Notes under the pieces: model-generated
The model's database searches: none
What the model was told of the DNA's origin: nothing
What the model saw: the letters and a program-made list of their open reading frames with translations, nothing else
Program-made: the position numbers and the translations under genes
Shown here: one piece after another, positions 33,031-46,859 of the stretch
Position numbering within the stretch: position 1 is the stretch's first letter
Layout: each line of letters opens with the position of its first letter
Assembly (NCBI GenBank): GCA_014529385.2
Contig: CM043954.1
Span: 97,980,747-98,044,746 of the forward strand
Reading direction: 5' to 3'
Length of the DNA stretch: 64,000 nucleotides
DNA from: Adiantum capillus-veneris
Lineage: Eukaryota; Streptophyta; Polypodiopsida; Polypodiales; Pteridaceae

Positions 33031-33943
33031 GTGCACGCGTGCACGCGCGCGTCCCCCATCCCAGAGGAGAGATCCACTTGGTGGAGGATGTTCCACCAAG
33101 TGGACCAATCCCCCACCAATTGTAGAAAATGCTTCCTAAACATTTCCATGTTTATAGCTCATTCACTTGTACTATGTTAAAAAGGTTTTTAGATGTACGC
33201 ATACCCATCAGTAACGTGTTGAACAGAGTGTAGATGTAACAGTATCCAATTGTTGTATGATAAAGGGTTCCTCCAAGGAGGAGAGTATGGTTTAGATACA
33301 TGAATATCCATATGTAATGTGTTGAGCAGGGTTTAGATGTGATAATACCCAATTGTTGTTTGATAAAGGGGTCCTCTCGGGAGGAGAGTATGGTACTATG
33401 AAAACTATATACTTGTCATCTCATGCTTCTGTTTGATGTGTCACCTCAATTTTGTGAACTATGTCGTCATCGTGGTTACTATACCATAATCGATCTTGCA
33501 AGATAAAAACCACTTGAAATTCCATACCTGCTTGAGGATGGATAATGATTACGGTATAAGGATTATATGTAAGCATGTAGGTACTTGATCAATTTAAGAG
33601 CTGAGAGCCCCAACCCATCCCTTTGGATTAGGTGAATCAAGCTAGTAATAATATAACTTGTATCAACTTTACCAATTAAGGATCTAAAAGCCCCAACCCA
33701 TCCCTTTGGATTAGGTGAGTCAAGCTATTAATCATAGACATTAAGCGCTCCACTTCCTAGGGCATAATTATACCATAGAGCCACCAATCCAATTCTTAGG
33801 GTATGAATACCCATATCCTGACAAAAACTGTTTGATTGAATTCAGTATAAATTGGAGTAGCTAAATTATTATTTAATATATTATCTAATTCCAATTGTTT
33901 AGTATGGCACTAGTCCGACCAAAGACTAGTAGGAAAAAAGGAG
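33031..33943. repeat. Spacer between the large repeats, with hairpin and two tandem duplications
   Basis: No gene. A perfect hairpin TCCACTTGGTGGA-GGATGT-TCCACCAAGTGGA lies at 33073-33104. Two ~105 bp tandem units cover 33187-33395; both contain AGATGT, CCAATTGTTGT and GGAGAGTATGGT. Two copies of GCCCCAACCCATCCCTTTGG start at 33607 and 33690, 83 bp apart. The last bases, GGAAAAAAGGAG, are purine-rich and stand directly before the TGTGTG start of copy B, as a polypurine tract would. Confidence 0.75.
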
Positions 33944-37507
<3,564 letters not shown>

Positions 37508-37512
<5 letters not shown>

Positions 37513-37639
37513 CGTGTGTGTGTGTGTACGTGCGTGCGTATGCGTGCATGCACGTGCACTTGCATGTTTGTGTGCATGTTTGTGGGAGAGAGAGAGAGAG
37601 AGAGCATGCAGGAGTTGTAGGAAGGGGGAGAGGGAGAGG

Positions 37640-37690
<51 letters not shown>
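37508..37690. repeat. GT-rich and GA-rich microsatellite cluster
   Basis: Imperfect GTGCGT/GTGTGT run to about 37583, short GA at 37585-37604, and GA at 37641-37690. Confidence 0.9.
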
Positions 37691-37693
<3 letters not shown>

Positions 37694-38379
37694 GGGTGAG
37701 GGAGGTGTAGGAGGGGGGAGGGAGCTTGATGCGGGCATGATGGCGGAGAGGAAGAAGGAAGGGTATGCCGCAAAAACATGGCATACTCTACCCTTCTTCT
37801 TTTTTTAAGGTGCTAGGGACTACCGCAACTATTACCGCGGGCATTAAGCGACCATAATCGCGACTATTACCGTCACTATTACTACACCACATCATTTCAA
37901 CGGATACAAACATATCCGAGGTTGTAGGGGTTTTTTTTTTGGGGGGGCGGGGGGGGGGGTGTTCAAACCACCCCCTCTACCCTTAGATATCAATAATTTT
38001 CTTTTTAACCTTTTGAGTTATTTTATGAAGACTTTTAATTTTTTTATGAGTACTTATTTTTGTAGTACTTTTATATATTTTTAAGTGCATTTTTTAGGTA
38101 CTTTTAGATATTTGCGATTAAAAAATTAACCCCATTAGTGTACTCACTGATTGTACTTTATTTATTAAAAAAAGACACCCATTGCACTATTCCCTTTGGC
38201 TATATAGTCATTTTTTTATTAAAATGTATCTATTTTTTTAAATTGTCTCTCTCTTTTTTAGGGCACATAGGAATAAATAAATTTCTCTTTGACTATATAG
38301 TCTTTTTTTATTGAAATATATCTATCTTTTAATTAACTGTTTACTTTTTAGGACACATATGACTAAATAAAAAAATTAT
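37691..38379. other. Non-coding AT-rich stretch; possible left end of CACTA-1
   Basis: No gene. ACTATTACCG-like words repeat at 37815-37880, which could be subterminal repeats of the CACTA element that follows, but no CACTA terminus is certain. A T10 run followed by a G-rich run (37931-37959) is a place where sequence errors are likely. 38050-38360 contains near-repeats of TTATTAAAATGTATCTATTT. Confidence 0.4.
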
Positions 38380-38394
38380 CATGTGTGCAAGACG

Positions 38395-39063
38395 TCGATT
38401 GGGATGATGGTAGCTCCCTTGGAGGGCCTGAACATGATCAATGGCTCAAGGAATAACTTCCTTGTCCCTGCACCAAGTGCAAAAGGGCAATCCGTCGCTT
38501 GAGACGCATTGGATTGAAGCACATGGAGAACGAAGGGCTTTGGCATCCTCGAAAAAGCGCTCGGAGAGATGAGAGTGCCACTCACCCCTTGCTTGAGGAG
38601 GTGCCCCATTGGTCTATGTTCAGTGGTGGTGCGTCGGCAAGCAAAGCCGAACGACAGAGGCAAGAGATATTGGATGAATTGGGTGCACCATATGGTGATC
38701 CTCCCATTAGCTCTACTTCGACGACTCCTTTTCCCTCTCAGTTGCACTTTGATGCAGAGGATGAGCACGTGTTCGACATGTGTGATGACTCACTGGCTCA
38801 TGAACGCAACATGTGCGAGGAGGATTGCGAGCCATGCACTCAAACATGTGTGATGACTTACTGGCTCATGAACGCAACATGTGCGATGAGGATTGGCAGC
38901 CATGCACTCAATGGGAAGCGGCAATGGAGGACAGATTGATGGCGAGTGCCCAAACACCTCTTTACAACGGTGCACAGTATTCGGTGCTCCGGGGATCGTT
39001 GGAAGTCCTCAACTTGTAAGAAAAATTTGGTTGGAGCAATGCAAGTGTCAATGCACTCCTTGG
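38395..39063 (+). pseudogene. CACTA-1 transposase: transposase-associated N-terminal exon
   Basis: The N-terminal transposase-associated domain reads EHDQWLKE, TAA, LPCPCTKCKRAIRRLRRIGL, KHMENEGLWHP, with the paired Cys of the family. A 68 bp tandem duplication (38776-38911) shifts the frame; before it the frame is that of 38499, after it coding continues two bases displaced (AAMEDRLMASAQTPLYNGAQ, YSVLRGSLEVLNL). TAA at 39017-39019 stands where Gln is expected before FGWSNASVNALL. The exon ends at a consensus GTAAGT donor (39064). CACTA-2 has the matching exon at 62871-63301. Confidence 0.82.
38776..38911 (+). repeat. 68 bp tandem duplication inside CACTA-1 exon
   Basis: Units start at 38776 and 38844 (ACATGTGTGATGACT...) and differ at a few bases. 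Because 68 is not a multiple of three, the duplication itself breaks the frame. Confidence 0.93.
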
Positions 39064-39151
39064 GTAAGTTTGAAATATGAATTTTTATACATCTCTTTTT
39101 CTTTATGGTACTGCATCCTTGCAATTGTATTAATTCGTCTATTTGTTGTAG
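39064..39151 (+). other. CACTA-1 intron
   Basis: GTAAGT donor and TTGTAG acceptor. Coding sequence joins in phase across it (ALLG to LMRKRLPK). The intron position is shared with CACTA-2 (63302-63380). Confidence 0.8.
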
Positions 39152-39869
39152 TTTGATGCGCAAAAGGTTGCCAAAAGATCACCACATGCCTCCAGATCAT
39201 CAACAGGCTAGATCGTATATCACTGCAGTTGGAATGGAATATGTGCGTATCCATGCATGCGTCAATGATTGCATGATATACCACAATGAGCATGCACGTG
39301 CTACCTCATGTCCCGTGTGCGGGGAAACAGGATACAAGACCGAAGTGAGTGGTGCACACCTACACCGCAAGGTATTGAGACATTTTCCTTTAATTCCTCG
39401 CATTCAACACATTTTAAAAGTAGGCCTATCATGGAGCTTCTTGCGTGGCACGCCAACCACCGGAATGATGCATGTCCCAGCTTCTGATTCCCCTATATCA
39501 AAACTCATTGGCCAGAGTTTTGGTTGGAGCCTCGACACTTGAGGCTTGGGTTAGCAAGTGATGGTGTCAGCCCCTTCGGCACTAAGTCTACTTCATGGAG
39601 CACTTGGCTTGTGGTGATCATCAACGACAATATTCCACCATGGGAGACAACCAAGAAGGGCAATATACTTCTTTGCTTGCTTGTGCCAGGGAAGTACAAA
39701 GTGTCAAGTACTGACATCTACCTCGAGCTCCTCATTGAGGAGTTGGAGGAGTTATGGAGAGGCATTCCTGCTGTAGATGTCTCACTTGCAAAGGGGGGGA
39801 GAGAAGCCATTGTGAGAGTAATCCTTATGTGGACTATGCACGACTATCCTGGGCTTGGAGAGATTTCTA
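39152..39869 (+). pseudogene. CACTA-1 transposase: TNP2 core, first part
   Basis: TNP2/Transposase_21-like core. MRKRLPKDHHMPPDHQQARS, EYVRIHACVNDCMIYHNEHA, the C-x2-C pair in ATSCPVCGETGY, and LRHFPLIPRIQHIL match the family layout also seen in CACTA-2. A frameshift near 39500 leads to LRLGLASDGVSPFGTKSTSW, where D-G is part of the catalytic region, then GKYKVSSTDIYLELLIEELE and AIVRVILMWTMHDYPGLGEI. The exon ends at 39869 before an intron swollen by a microsatellite. Confidence 0.85.
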
Positions 39870-40025
<156 letters not shown>

Positions 40026-40655
40026 GGTTGTCCACATCGGGTCACAATGCATGTCCTACTTACGGGCCATCATTGGTGACACAGAAGCTTGATGCCTTGC
40101 GCAAGGTAATCTATCGTTTCTTACCCCAAAGTCATTGCAAGCACAAGGCTCCAACAATGGGAAGACACCTCTGAAGCTCACGATGGCAGATTGGGCAACC
40201 ATTTGGGAAGAGCACTACAACAACAATCCAGCTCCATGTCCTCCACCAAAAGGTATGTCAAGGTATTCCATTATTTTAAGGCTTCCATATTGGAAGGACT
40301 TAAAAATACAACACCTCTTGGATCCCATACACGTATTCAAGAATGTAGCCCAAACACTATGGGACCAGATTATTGGCAGGAAGGACTTGTTGGGTGCTAG
40401 GGAGGATTTGAGGCTTTTGAAATGTCTCCCCACCTCTACTACTCCACGTCGTGCTCCCAATGGAAAGATTTTGCTTCCTAAAGCACCGTGGATTTTAGCC
40501 AAAGAAGAATTAGACAAAGTGAAGGGTACCATTGCTTCTATTCGCACACCAACAAGATACATGAGGTCTCTAAAGGGAGCTTTCACAAAAGCGAAGAAGG
40601 GTAGAAGCGTTCAATTGTATGGATTGAAGTCCCATGATTGGCACAAGATGATTTA
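40026..40655 (+). pseudogene. CACTA-1 transposase: TNP2 core, second part
   Basis: Continues the TNP2 domain: LSTSGHNACPTYGPSLVTQK, then after a broken stretch YSIILRLPYWKDLKIQHLLD with PIHVFKNVAQTLWDQIIGRK, the L-D-x-M-H-x-x-K-N-V region of the family with Pro-Ile for the usual residues. KDLLGAREDLRLLKCL and GLKSHDWHKM follow. TAG at 40654-40656 ends the open frame. Confidence 0.83.
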
Positions 40656-40908
40656 GGTTATGTCCCTCTCCCTATTCTATCTATAGTTTGTGTGTATGAC
40701 TTTCTTTTACTTTCCCTTCCCCTAATTTACATTGTAGTTCATTCTGTCGGTGAGTATGTGTATATGTCGAGACAAGAAAGTCAGAGATGCTATTTTCAAA
40801 CTTGGAGAGCTAGTAAGGTACACCACAAGACTCCACTCAACTACACTTCTTTTATGTACACAATAATCTCAACTAGCACTTAGTGTATCCTTGTGTGTTT
40901 TCTTGCAG
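40656..40908 (+). pseudogene. CACTA-1 transposase: small exon and introns
   Basis: A short coding remnant VRDAIFKLGELV (about 40778-40817) matches the family sequence between the TNP2 core and DUF4218. It is bounded on the right by a donor at 40818 and an acceptor TTGCAG at 40908. The rest is intron-like pyrimidine-rich sequence. Confidence 0.6.
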
Positions 40909-41475
40909 TTTTGTGAGCTCCAAGGAAATTGAAATAGATGCTATCCTTGCTGCTCAAACACTTGCAACGAAAATTGTGTGTGCCATTGAGGATGCATTTC
41001 CTCGATCGGTCCTTCTTAGCCAAATCCACCTCTTGGTTCATGTGGTGGAGGAGATCACTATATGTGGAGTAGTGCACGCACGATGGATGTTCTTCTTAGA
41101 GAGGTTTTTAAAGACTCTCAAATATTTTGTGCGGCTACGTTCTCAACCAGAGGCATGTATGGCCGAAGGGTGGATCATGCAAGAGGCATTTGTTTACATC
41201 TTAGAGTATTTGGCACAATTTAACAATGCCTCGCATGTGTTCAGACGAGGAAGATGCAAGGATGACTTCACACTTGCCAAGTGGAAAGGAAAAACTACTT
41301 AACATGGATATGAATCTATCCCGAGTGGTCGATAACTTTTGTATTCTCAATATACAAAGGTTATGACCAAGTGGGTGGACTTGTGTATAGTGGCAAAGGC
41401 AAGGTGTTTGTACGATAAAGAAACATGGCAACAACAAGCACATGGAGGAAGGAGGGCACCCCTAGTGCCCAGACA
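40909..41475 (+). pseudogene. CACTA-1 transposase: DUF4218-like domain
   Basis: SSKEIEIDAILAAQTLATKI, EDAFPRSVLLSQIHLLVHVV, EEITICGVVHARWMFFLERF, LKTLKYFVRLRSQPEACMAE and GWIMQEAFVYILEYLAQFNN follow the DUF4218 pattern: E-x-F-P-P, V-H-L-x-x-H-L-V-x-E, R-W-M-x-P-x-E-R. The function of the domain is not established; it accompanies TNP2 in plant CACTA elements. TAA at 41299-41301 stops the frame. The gene is cut at 41476-41480 by the target duplication of element E. Confidence 0.83.
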
Positions 41476-41480
41476 CCTTG
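41476..41480. repeat. Target site duplication of element E, left copy (CCTTG)
   Basis: Repeated at 57788-57792 directly after the right end of element E. Confidence 0.88.
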
Positions 41481-41767
41481 GGCTACAGACGAAGGCGTGG
41501 AGTTACCTACAAAATAGTTAAATAACACGTTGAAACCATAAAACCGACAAATCCGCATACATGACGAGTCTCGTAGCACACAATCAAATCCATAAGCAAA
41601 CAGAGAGAGAGCAAGAGAGAGACAGCGCATGTGCAGGCGCACCTCCTAGAGTGGAATGCTATGCTGGCACAGCGAGAGAGAGAAGAGAGGGGAGAAGAAG
41701 AATAACACAGACACTGGGTGCAATCTTTCCCCATGCAAGAGTGAACATTTCCCTCTTGCACGTATTT
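41481..41767 (-). repeat. Element E 3' LTR, first half
   Basis: Matches 57277-57598 (CTACAGACGGAGGCGTGGAG ...). Its first base pair is GG where the sister LTR has TG. It is cut after TATTT (41763-41767) by Ty3-B and resumes at 52274. Confidence 0.88.
41763..41767. repeat. Target site duplication of Ty3-B, left copy (TATTT)
   Basis: Repeated at 52269-52273 after the right LTR of Ty3-B. Confidence 0.93.
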
Positions 41768-42246
41768 TGTAGACGTCTGGATAGTTCACTGTGTGGGAAC
41801 GTCTTCTTAGGAGATGGGTAGCGAATTACTTAGTAGTTACTATGGTAATTACTACAGTAAACCCGAAGTGTATAAATAGGGCCCATTACATTGTAATCGG
41901 GTTGGCAATTGTTATCATTTGGGTTAGCGCCTTGGCTTTACTTGTACTTGAGAATCATTGGCAATATTGTCGACTGTACTTTCTCTTTGTAAATCATATT
42001 CGCTGTAATCTTGATCTGTAATTCCAATTATGGCATATATTCCAGTTACACTTACTTCTCGTCCAGACTTCTGAATGTGAATCTGAATTTTATTTCCGGT
42101 ACATAAGTCTGATTCTTATTTCAGCATCCAAATTCCAGTCTAGTTTCTGATTCCTGTCCAGTCAACTGTCTGAAATCTTCCTACACTAGTAGCTGAAATC
42201 TTCTAACAATGGAATTAGCTGTCTTAAGAGATCAGCTCCAATTCCA
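41768..42246 (+). repeat. Ty3-B 5' LTR (479 bp)
   Basis: TGTAGACGTCTGG ... CAATTCCA. Promoter: TATAAATAGG at 41871-41880, preceded by a dyad-like TAGTTACTATGGTAATTACTA. Confidence 0.95.
41871..41878 (+). promoter_or_regulatory. TATA box of the Ty3-B LTR
   Basis: TATAAATA about 100 bp into the LTR; the same box is in the 3' LTR at 51894. Transcription of the element would start roughly 30 bp downstream. Confidence 0.7.
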
Positions 42247-42249
42247 TTT

Positions 42250-42267
42250 TGGCAATCACGGTGGCTC
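42250..42267 (+). other. Ty3-B candidate primer-binding site
   Basis: TGGCAATCACGGTGGCTC lies three bases after the 5' LTR. The tRNA is not identified. Confidence 0.6.
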
Positions 42268-42321
42268 GAGCTGAAGCTCGTTGACTGAAAGACTCTTCTC
42301 CCAGTTTGGAAGTTTTCAGCA

Positions 42322-44292
42322 ATGGCACCAAAATCCAGTCGTAGTCGAAAATCCACCATTCATGTTGACCCCATTACTGAGGAGTCAGGAAGAGAGTCTG
42401 ACCCCAAGCAAGAGAAGATGACTGACACTGAGGCTCAGGAGGAGCATAGTCAGGCTGATGAGGCGCAGGACTCACAGCACTCCAGTCATTCTCGACGTCG
42501 ACGGGCAGAACGGGAAGCACAGAAAGCCAAGAGTTCCAAGAGTTCTCGGTCCGTGTAGAGAGATGAGGATACCAAGGGAAGTAAAAGTAGTCACTGTACT
42601 TCTAGCAGACAAACCAAAGAAGACACTAACATTGAGACAGAGACAGAGATTGATTGGGATGCTGACACTGACAATTGCAAGAAGACTTCCAAGCGTCATT
42701 TTGAATCCAAGAAGAGAAGTGGCGGGATCAGTAGTAATCGGAATGATTACACAGCTTCCCTGAAGATTTCTTTTCCAATATTCAAGGGAGGGAAGAAGGA
42801 TGATCCAGACGTTCACATACAGGCTTTCGAGCAGTATGCTGAACTGAAAAATATTGATGAAGATGATTGGGGGGAATATTTTCCAAAAACCTTGAAGGAG
42901 GTAGCGAGGAAATGGTATTACCATTACCCGGCCTTCCAGCTCCGATCATATAACAAATTGCTCAAAGCCTTCAGATTGGAATATTCCAACAATAGAGGGG
43001 ACGAAGATATTCTCTGTGAATTAGATAAGATCAAACAGAGAAATTTATCAGTCCGCGGTTATGTGGAAAAGATCAAGGAGCTAACCAGGCAGTTACAGGA
43101 ACCGCCATCTTAGAAGAGATTGAGGGCATGGTTCTTGAATGGGTTCAGAAGAAAAAAGCTTAGGGAACAAGAGGTACCAGACCCTACTAACAAATTCAAT
43201 GATCTAGTCCAAAGGGCATTGAAGCTGGAACAGTAGGCCAAGAAGGAAAAGAGCCACAAGAAGCGAAGGACCAGTAGCAGTAGCTCTACTACTGAAAGTT
43301 CTGATTCCAGTGAGATGTCCAGTAGCTCCGAGAGCAGCTCTAATGAACGAGCTAAGGAGAAATCAAAGAAGGGATCCTGGACCAAGAAAATTGAAGAAAC
43401 GGCTAGACAGATTGCCGAAATTAGCCACACACGATAGCCAGTTCGGAAGATGGAGACTTGGTGTTCGAAATGAAAATACAAGGACCATATCTCCATTGAA
43501 TGTCCACAATGTACCTAGTGTAAGGCTTTTGGTCATCTATGGAATAATTGTGGCATCAGAATCCACCACTTTAAGAAAGGCAAAGATCTATCAGTGGTTG
43601 CCTACACTAAACCAGTGAAGGTAGAACCGGTCAAAGTAGTTCAAGAGGAGAGACTAGGTACCAGTGGTACTGGTTAGGGATGTGGCCGATTCCAACTAGG
43701 TATGGGCAGAGGCAGAGGACGAGGCAACTTCCAGAACAGGAGCATGAATTGCTACACTTGTGGGAAGTATGGCCATTTTGCATCCCAATGCCCAGATGCA
43801 CGTGCAACTACTACTACTGAGGCTAAGGCACCAGAGCCAGTCCCAGTCATGGTAGTTACTAGAAGCAAGGGTGTAGTCATTGAAGAAATCCCAGACACTT
43901 CAGAAGCACCAGTCAATCCTAAGAACAGCAAGTGGGCTCAACAAAGAGAAGTTTGGAAGGCCAAAGGTAAAGAAAAGGTGGTAGATTAGTGGCAAGAGCA
44001 GAGGGAACTAGCGGCTAAAATCATGGAGGATTTAGCCAAGAAGCTGCCAGAGCAGCCAGAAAGTTCCAAAGCTAAATTCATTCAGAGGATACCAGCCCAA
44101 TCGACTGATAAAGATCAGTCAGTATCGGCCATAACTAAGACCATGCTGGCTGTGGTACATGGACTAGCTGATGAACTGAGAGTGGATGGAAAGAGTGGAA
44201 GCACTGCAAAAGAGGAATCGCAGTGTGAAGATACCAGTTCTTCAAGATCTGACAATCAGTCTGACCAAGAGAGAGAGAAGAAATTCATGTGA
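42322..44292 (+). pseudogene. Ty3-B gag, one frame with eight internal stops
   Basis: The ATG at 42322 starts MAPKSSRSRKSTIHVDPITE. One frame runs 656 codons to TGA at 44290 without any frameshift, but with stops at 42556, 43111, 43234, 43435, 43516, 43675 and 43987 (all TAG) and 43471 (TGA). The capsid region is clear: LKISFPIFKGGKKDDPDVHI, FEQYAELKNIDEDDWGEYFP, VARKWYYHYPAFQLRSYNKL, LCELDKIKQRNLSVRGYVEK. A Ser/Lys/Glu-rich segment follows. There are two zinc-knuckle regions: a damaged one (CPQCT-stop-CKAFGHLWNNC) and an intact CYTCGKYGHFASQC. The C-terminal part is acidic. Confidence 0.9.
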
Positions 44293-45590
44293 AAATTTGT
44301 GATAGAATTCAGAAGCTGACTGTAGAGCTGGAGGATATCAGAAAAACCTTGCCTGAGGTGGCTAACTTTATCAGATAGAGCAAGAAAGCTGAGGCTGAGG
44401 TCAGAACAGTGGACCTGGCGGCCGTCCGAGATGATGAAGTTCCACTTATTCAGGTGGACTACAAGGTTAGGAAGCAGTGGGAACCTCTCTCAAGTGTTAT
44501 CCTGGATGGAGGAGCAGGAGTCAACATAATGGGAGCCCATCTTCAGCAAAGAATGGGTATCACTAATATGAAACCAGCACCATTTAAAGTACGAATGGCA
44601 GATCATAGAGTCGTACAGGCGATGGGTATGATTGAAAATATGCAGATAAGAGTTGGGAGGGAGAAATTCAAAACCAGTTTCCTAGTCCTAGATGTGCAAG
44701 GGGCATATGGGATGCTACTAGGGCGCCCATGGTTGAGAACAGCACATGTTGTTCATGACTATGCAAACCAAACATTAACCATTGAAGGGGCCAATGGCAG
44801 AATCCAAATCCAGACAAACAATACTAGGATCTGGAGGAAGAAATTGAGGCCGAAGGAGTTATGTCAGAAGTACAGGGCCAAGAAGATCGAGCGAATGCTA
44901 GCGGCCATGAAAATATTCCCTTTGGCAGAGATTGACTTGAATACAGTCTTGCTGAATAAAGAGCAGGCTGACAAGCAGAAGAGACAATTCCCTGATCAGT
45001 TTACTGAAGTCAATACAGGGGAAAGAACAGTTCAGCTAAATGGAAGGATGGTGGAACCAGCTGATACTAGTATAGTAGAGGAACCAGTATGTCCTGAAGA
45101 ATACCCAGTGGATCAGAATACTGATTCAGAAATGAATGGACCATCCTGGGATTACGCTGAAGAATTGACCAAACGAAAAGGAGGCGGGCCAAACTGGTTG
45201 CTTCTAGATGACCAAGAAGTGGAAGAGTGGAACCTAGGATCGGAGGATAATCCTAGGATGATCAAGGTTAACAAGCACCTCAACCCGGCAATGAAGGAAA
45301 AGGCACGGAAAATGTTCCAGAACTATAAAGATGTGTTTGCCTGGGAACATACAGATCTGAAGGGAGTAGATCCTGAAGTATGTCAACACCGAATGCCGCT
45401 GAAACCAGATGCTAGGCCAGTACGATTGCAAAGATGCCGGATGAACCCCAACTATGCAAAGAAGGTCAAGGAGGAGATTGATAATCTTCTCAAAGTTGGG
45501 TTCATCACAGAAGTGGCAAGCAGTGATTGGCTATTTCCCATAGTCGTCGTTCCCAAGAAGAATGGAAAATTGAGAGTGTGTCGATTATAG
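44293..45590 (+). pseudogene. Ty3-B protease and start of reverse transcriptase
   Basis: Pol lies in the -1 frame relative to gag; the gag end (EREKKFM) overlaps the pol lead-in (RIQKLTVELEDIRKTLPEVA, then TAG). The protease has VILDGGAGVNIM, a D-G-G active site as in several plant Ty3/gypsy elements, and the C-terminal GMLLGRPWLRTAHVVHDYAN. A ~200 residue linker follows, then RT begins: MFQNYKDVFAWEHTDLKGVD, RPVRLQRCRMNPNYAKKVKE, VVVPKKNGKLRVC. A one-base loss in GTGTGT near 45576 breaks the frame there. Confidence 0.9.
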
Positions 45591-46250
45591 GAAACTAAAC
45601 GCCCAAACTATTAAGGATCCCTTTCCCTTGTCTTTTACTGACATGTTGCTTGATGAGATCGCAGGATATGAAATGTATAGCTTCATGATGGTTATAGCGG
45701 CTATAACCAGTTATAGATCGCTCTTGAAGATAAAGCCAAGACCACTTTCATCACTGAGTGGGGAGATTTCATGTATCTGGTGATGCCTTTTGGTCTGTGC
45801 AATGCACCAGCTACCTTTCAGCGGTGTATGATGGAGATGTTTAATGAATTCCTTCATCGGTTCCTCGCCATTTTCATGGATGACTTTACTGTCTATTCAG
45901 ATGAGGAATAGCACCTCCTATTCCTAGAAATGGTTTTCAAACGCTGTCAGGAGAAGCGGATTTGTTTGAATCCATTCAAATCTGTTTTTCTAGTCTGGAA
46001 GGGACAGCTACTGGGACATGTGGTTTCCCGAAATGGAATAGAGATGGCCAATGACAAAATTCAGTGTGTTCAGCAAGCTAAAGCACCCAGAACTGCTTCA
46101 GAGTTGAGCTCTTTCTTGGGTTATGTGAATTTCTATAGAAGATTTGTACATAAGTTTGCTTCTCAAGCAGTACCACTATATGAGCTTACAAAGAAGACCA
46201 GTAAGTTCAAGTGGACTACTGAATGCGAGGAGAGCTTCCAAAATAGGAAA
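45591..46250 (+). pseudogene. Ty3-B reverse transcriptase, palm to thumb
   Basis: After two frameshifts (near 45576 and 45690) RT continues: KLNAQTIKDPFPL, KAKTTFITEWGDFMYLVMPF, GLCNAPATFQRCMMEMFNEF and the catalytic box IFMDDFTVYSD (F-M-D-D, both aspartates intact). TAG at 45909-45911 follows. The thumb region has LNPFKSVFLVWKGQLLGHVV, ELSSFLGYVNFYRRFVHKFA and WTTECEESFQNRKKAI. Complete except for the breaks. Confidence 0.9.
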
Positions 46251-46859
46251 AAAGCCATTACCAGTAAACCAGTCCTTAGGCAGCCAAACTGGGATAGTAT
46301 TTTCCACGTACATGTAGATGCTTCGAGATTGGCAATGGGGGCAATATTAGCTCAGCGTGACGGAAGAACTCATTATTCGGTTTATTTTGCTAGTCTCGCA
46401 GATTCAGTCAAGCTGAACAAGGCTATACAACTACTGAGAGAGAATCCCTTGAATGGTTTTCAACGCTACAAAGTTCAGGCATTACCTGTTGGAAAAATTA
46501 TTCCATTTTTATGTGGATCATCAGGCTCTTCTATTTCTAATTAATAAAGTCATTATTCAAGGCAGGCTGATAAGATGGATGATGTTCCTAATGGAGTTTG
46601 AATTCAAAATTTTCCATAAGCCTGGCAGAAACCATTGTGGAGCTGATTTTCTCTCAAGAAGTATGGAAGGATATTCAGAATCACCCTTGAGAGATGAACC
46701 AGTGGATGCTGATTTATTTCAATTAGAGGCAGAAGAATGGTATGATATTTATCAATTTCTTTCCCAAGGTGCCTTCCCAAAGGATTGGAAGCAAAATCAA
46801 AAGAAATCTTTGATCATAAAAAGCCTGAAATTTACTATCATAGGAGGATTACTTTATTG
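46251..46859 (+). pseudogene. Ty3-B RNase H and pre-integrase
   Basis: QPNWDSIFHVHVDASRLAMG carries the first catalytic Asp and ILAQRDGRTHYSVYFAS follows. A frameshift near 46440 leads to FNATKFRHYLLEKLFHFYVD, HQALLFLINK, then RLIRWMMFLMEFEFKIFHKP and GRNHCGADFLSRS, the normal end of RNase H. The pre-integrase stretch (EEWYDIYQFLSQGAFPKDWK) ends at TGA 46858-46860. Confidence 0.88.

Noticed and set aside
37931-37959. T10 followed by a G-rich run
   Set aside because: Could be a real homopolymer but equally a sequencing or assembly artefact; no function inferred.
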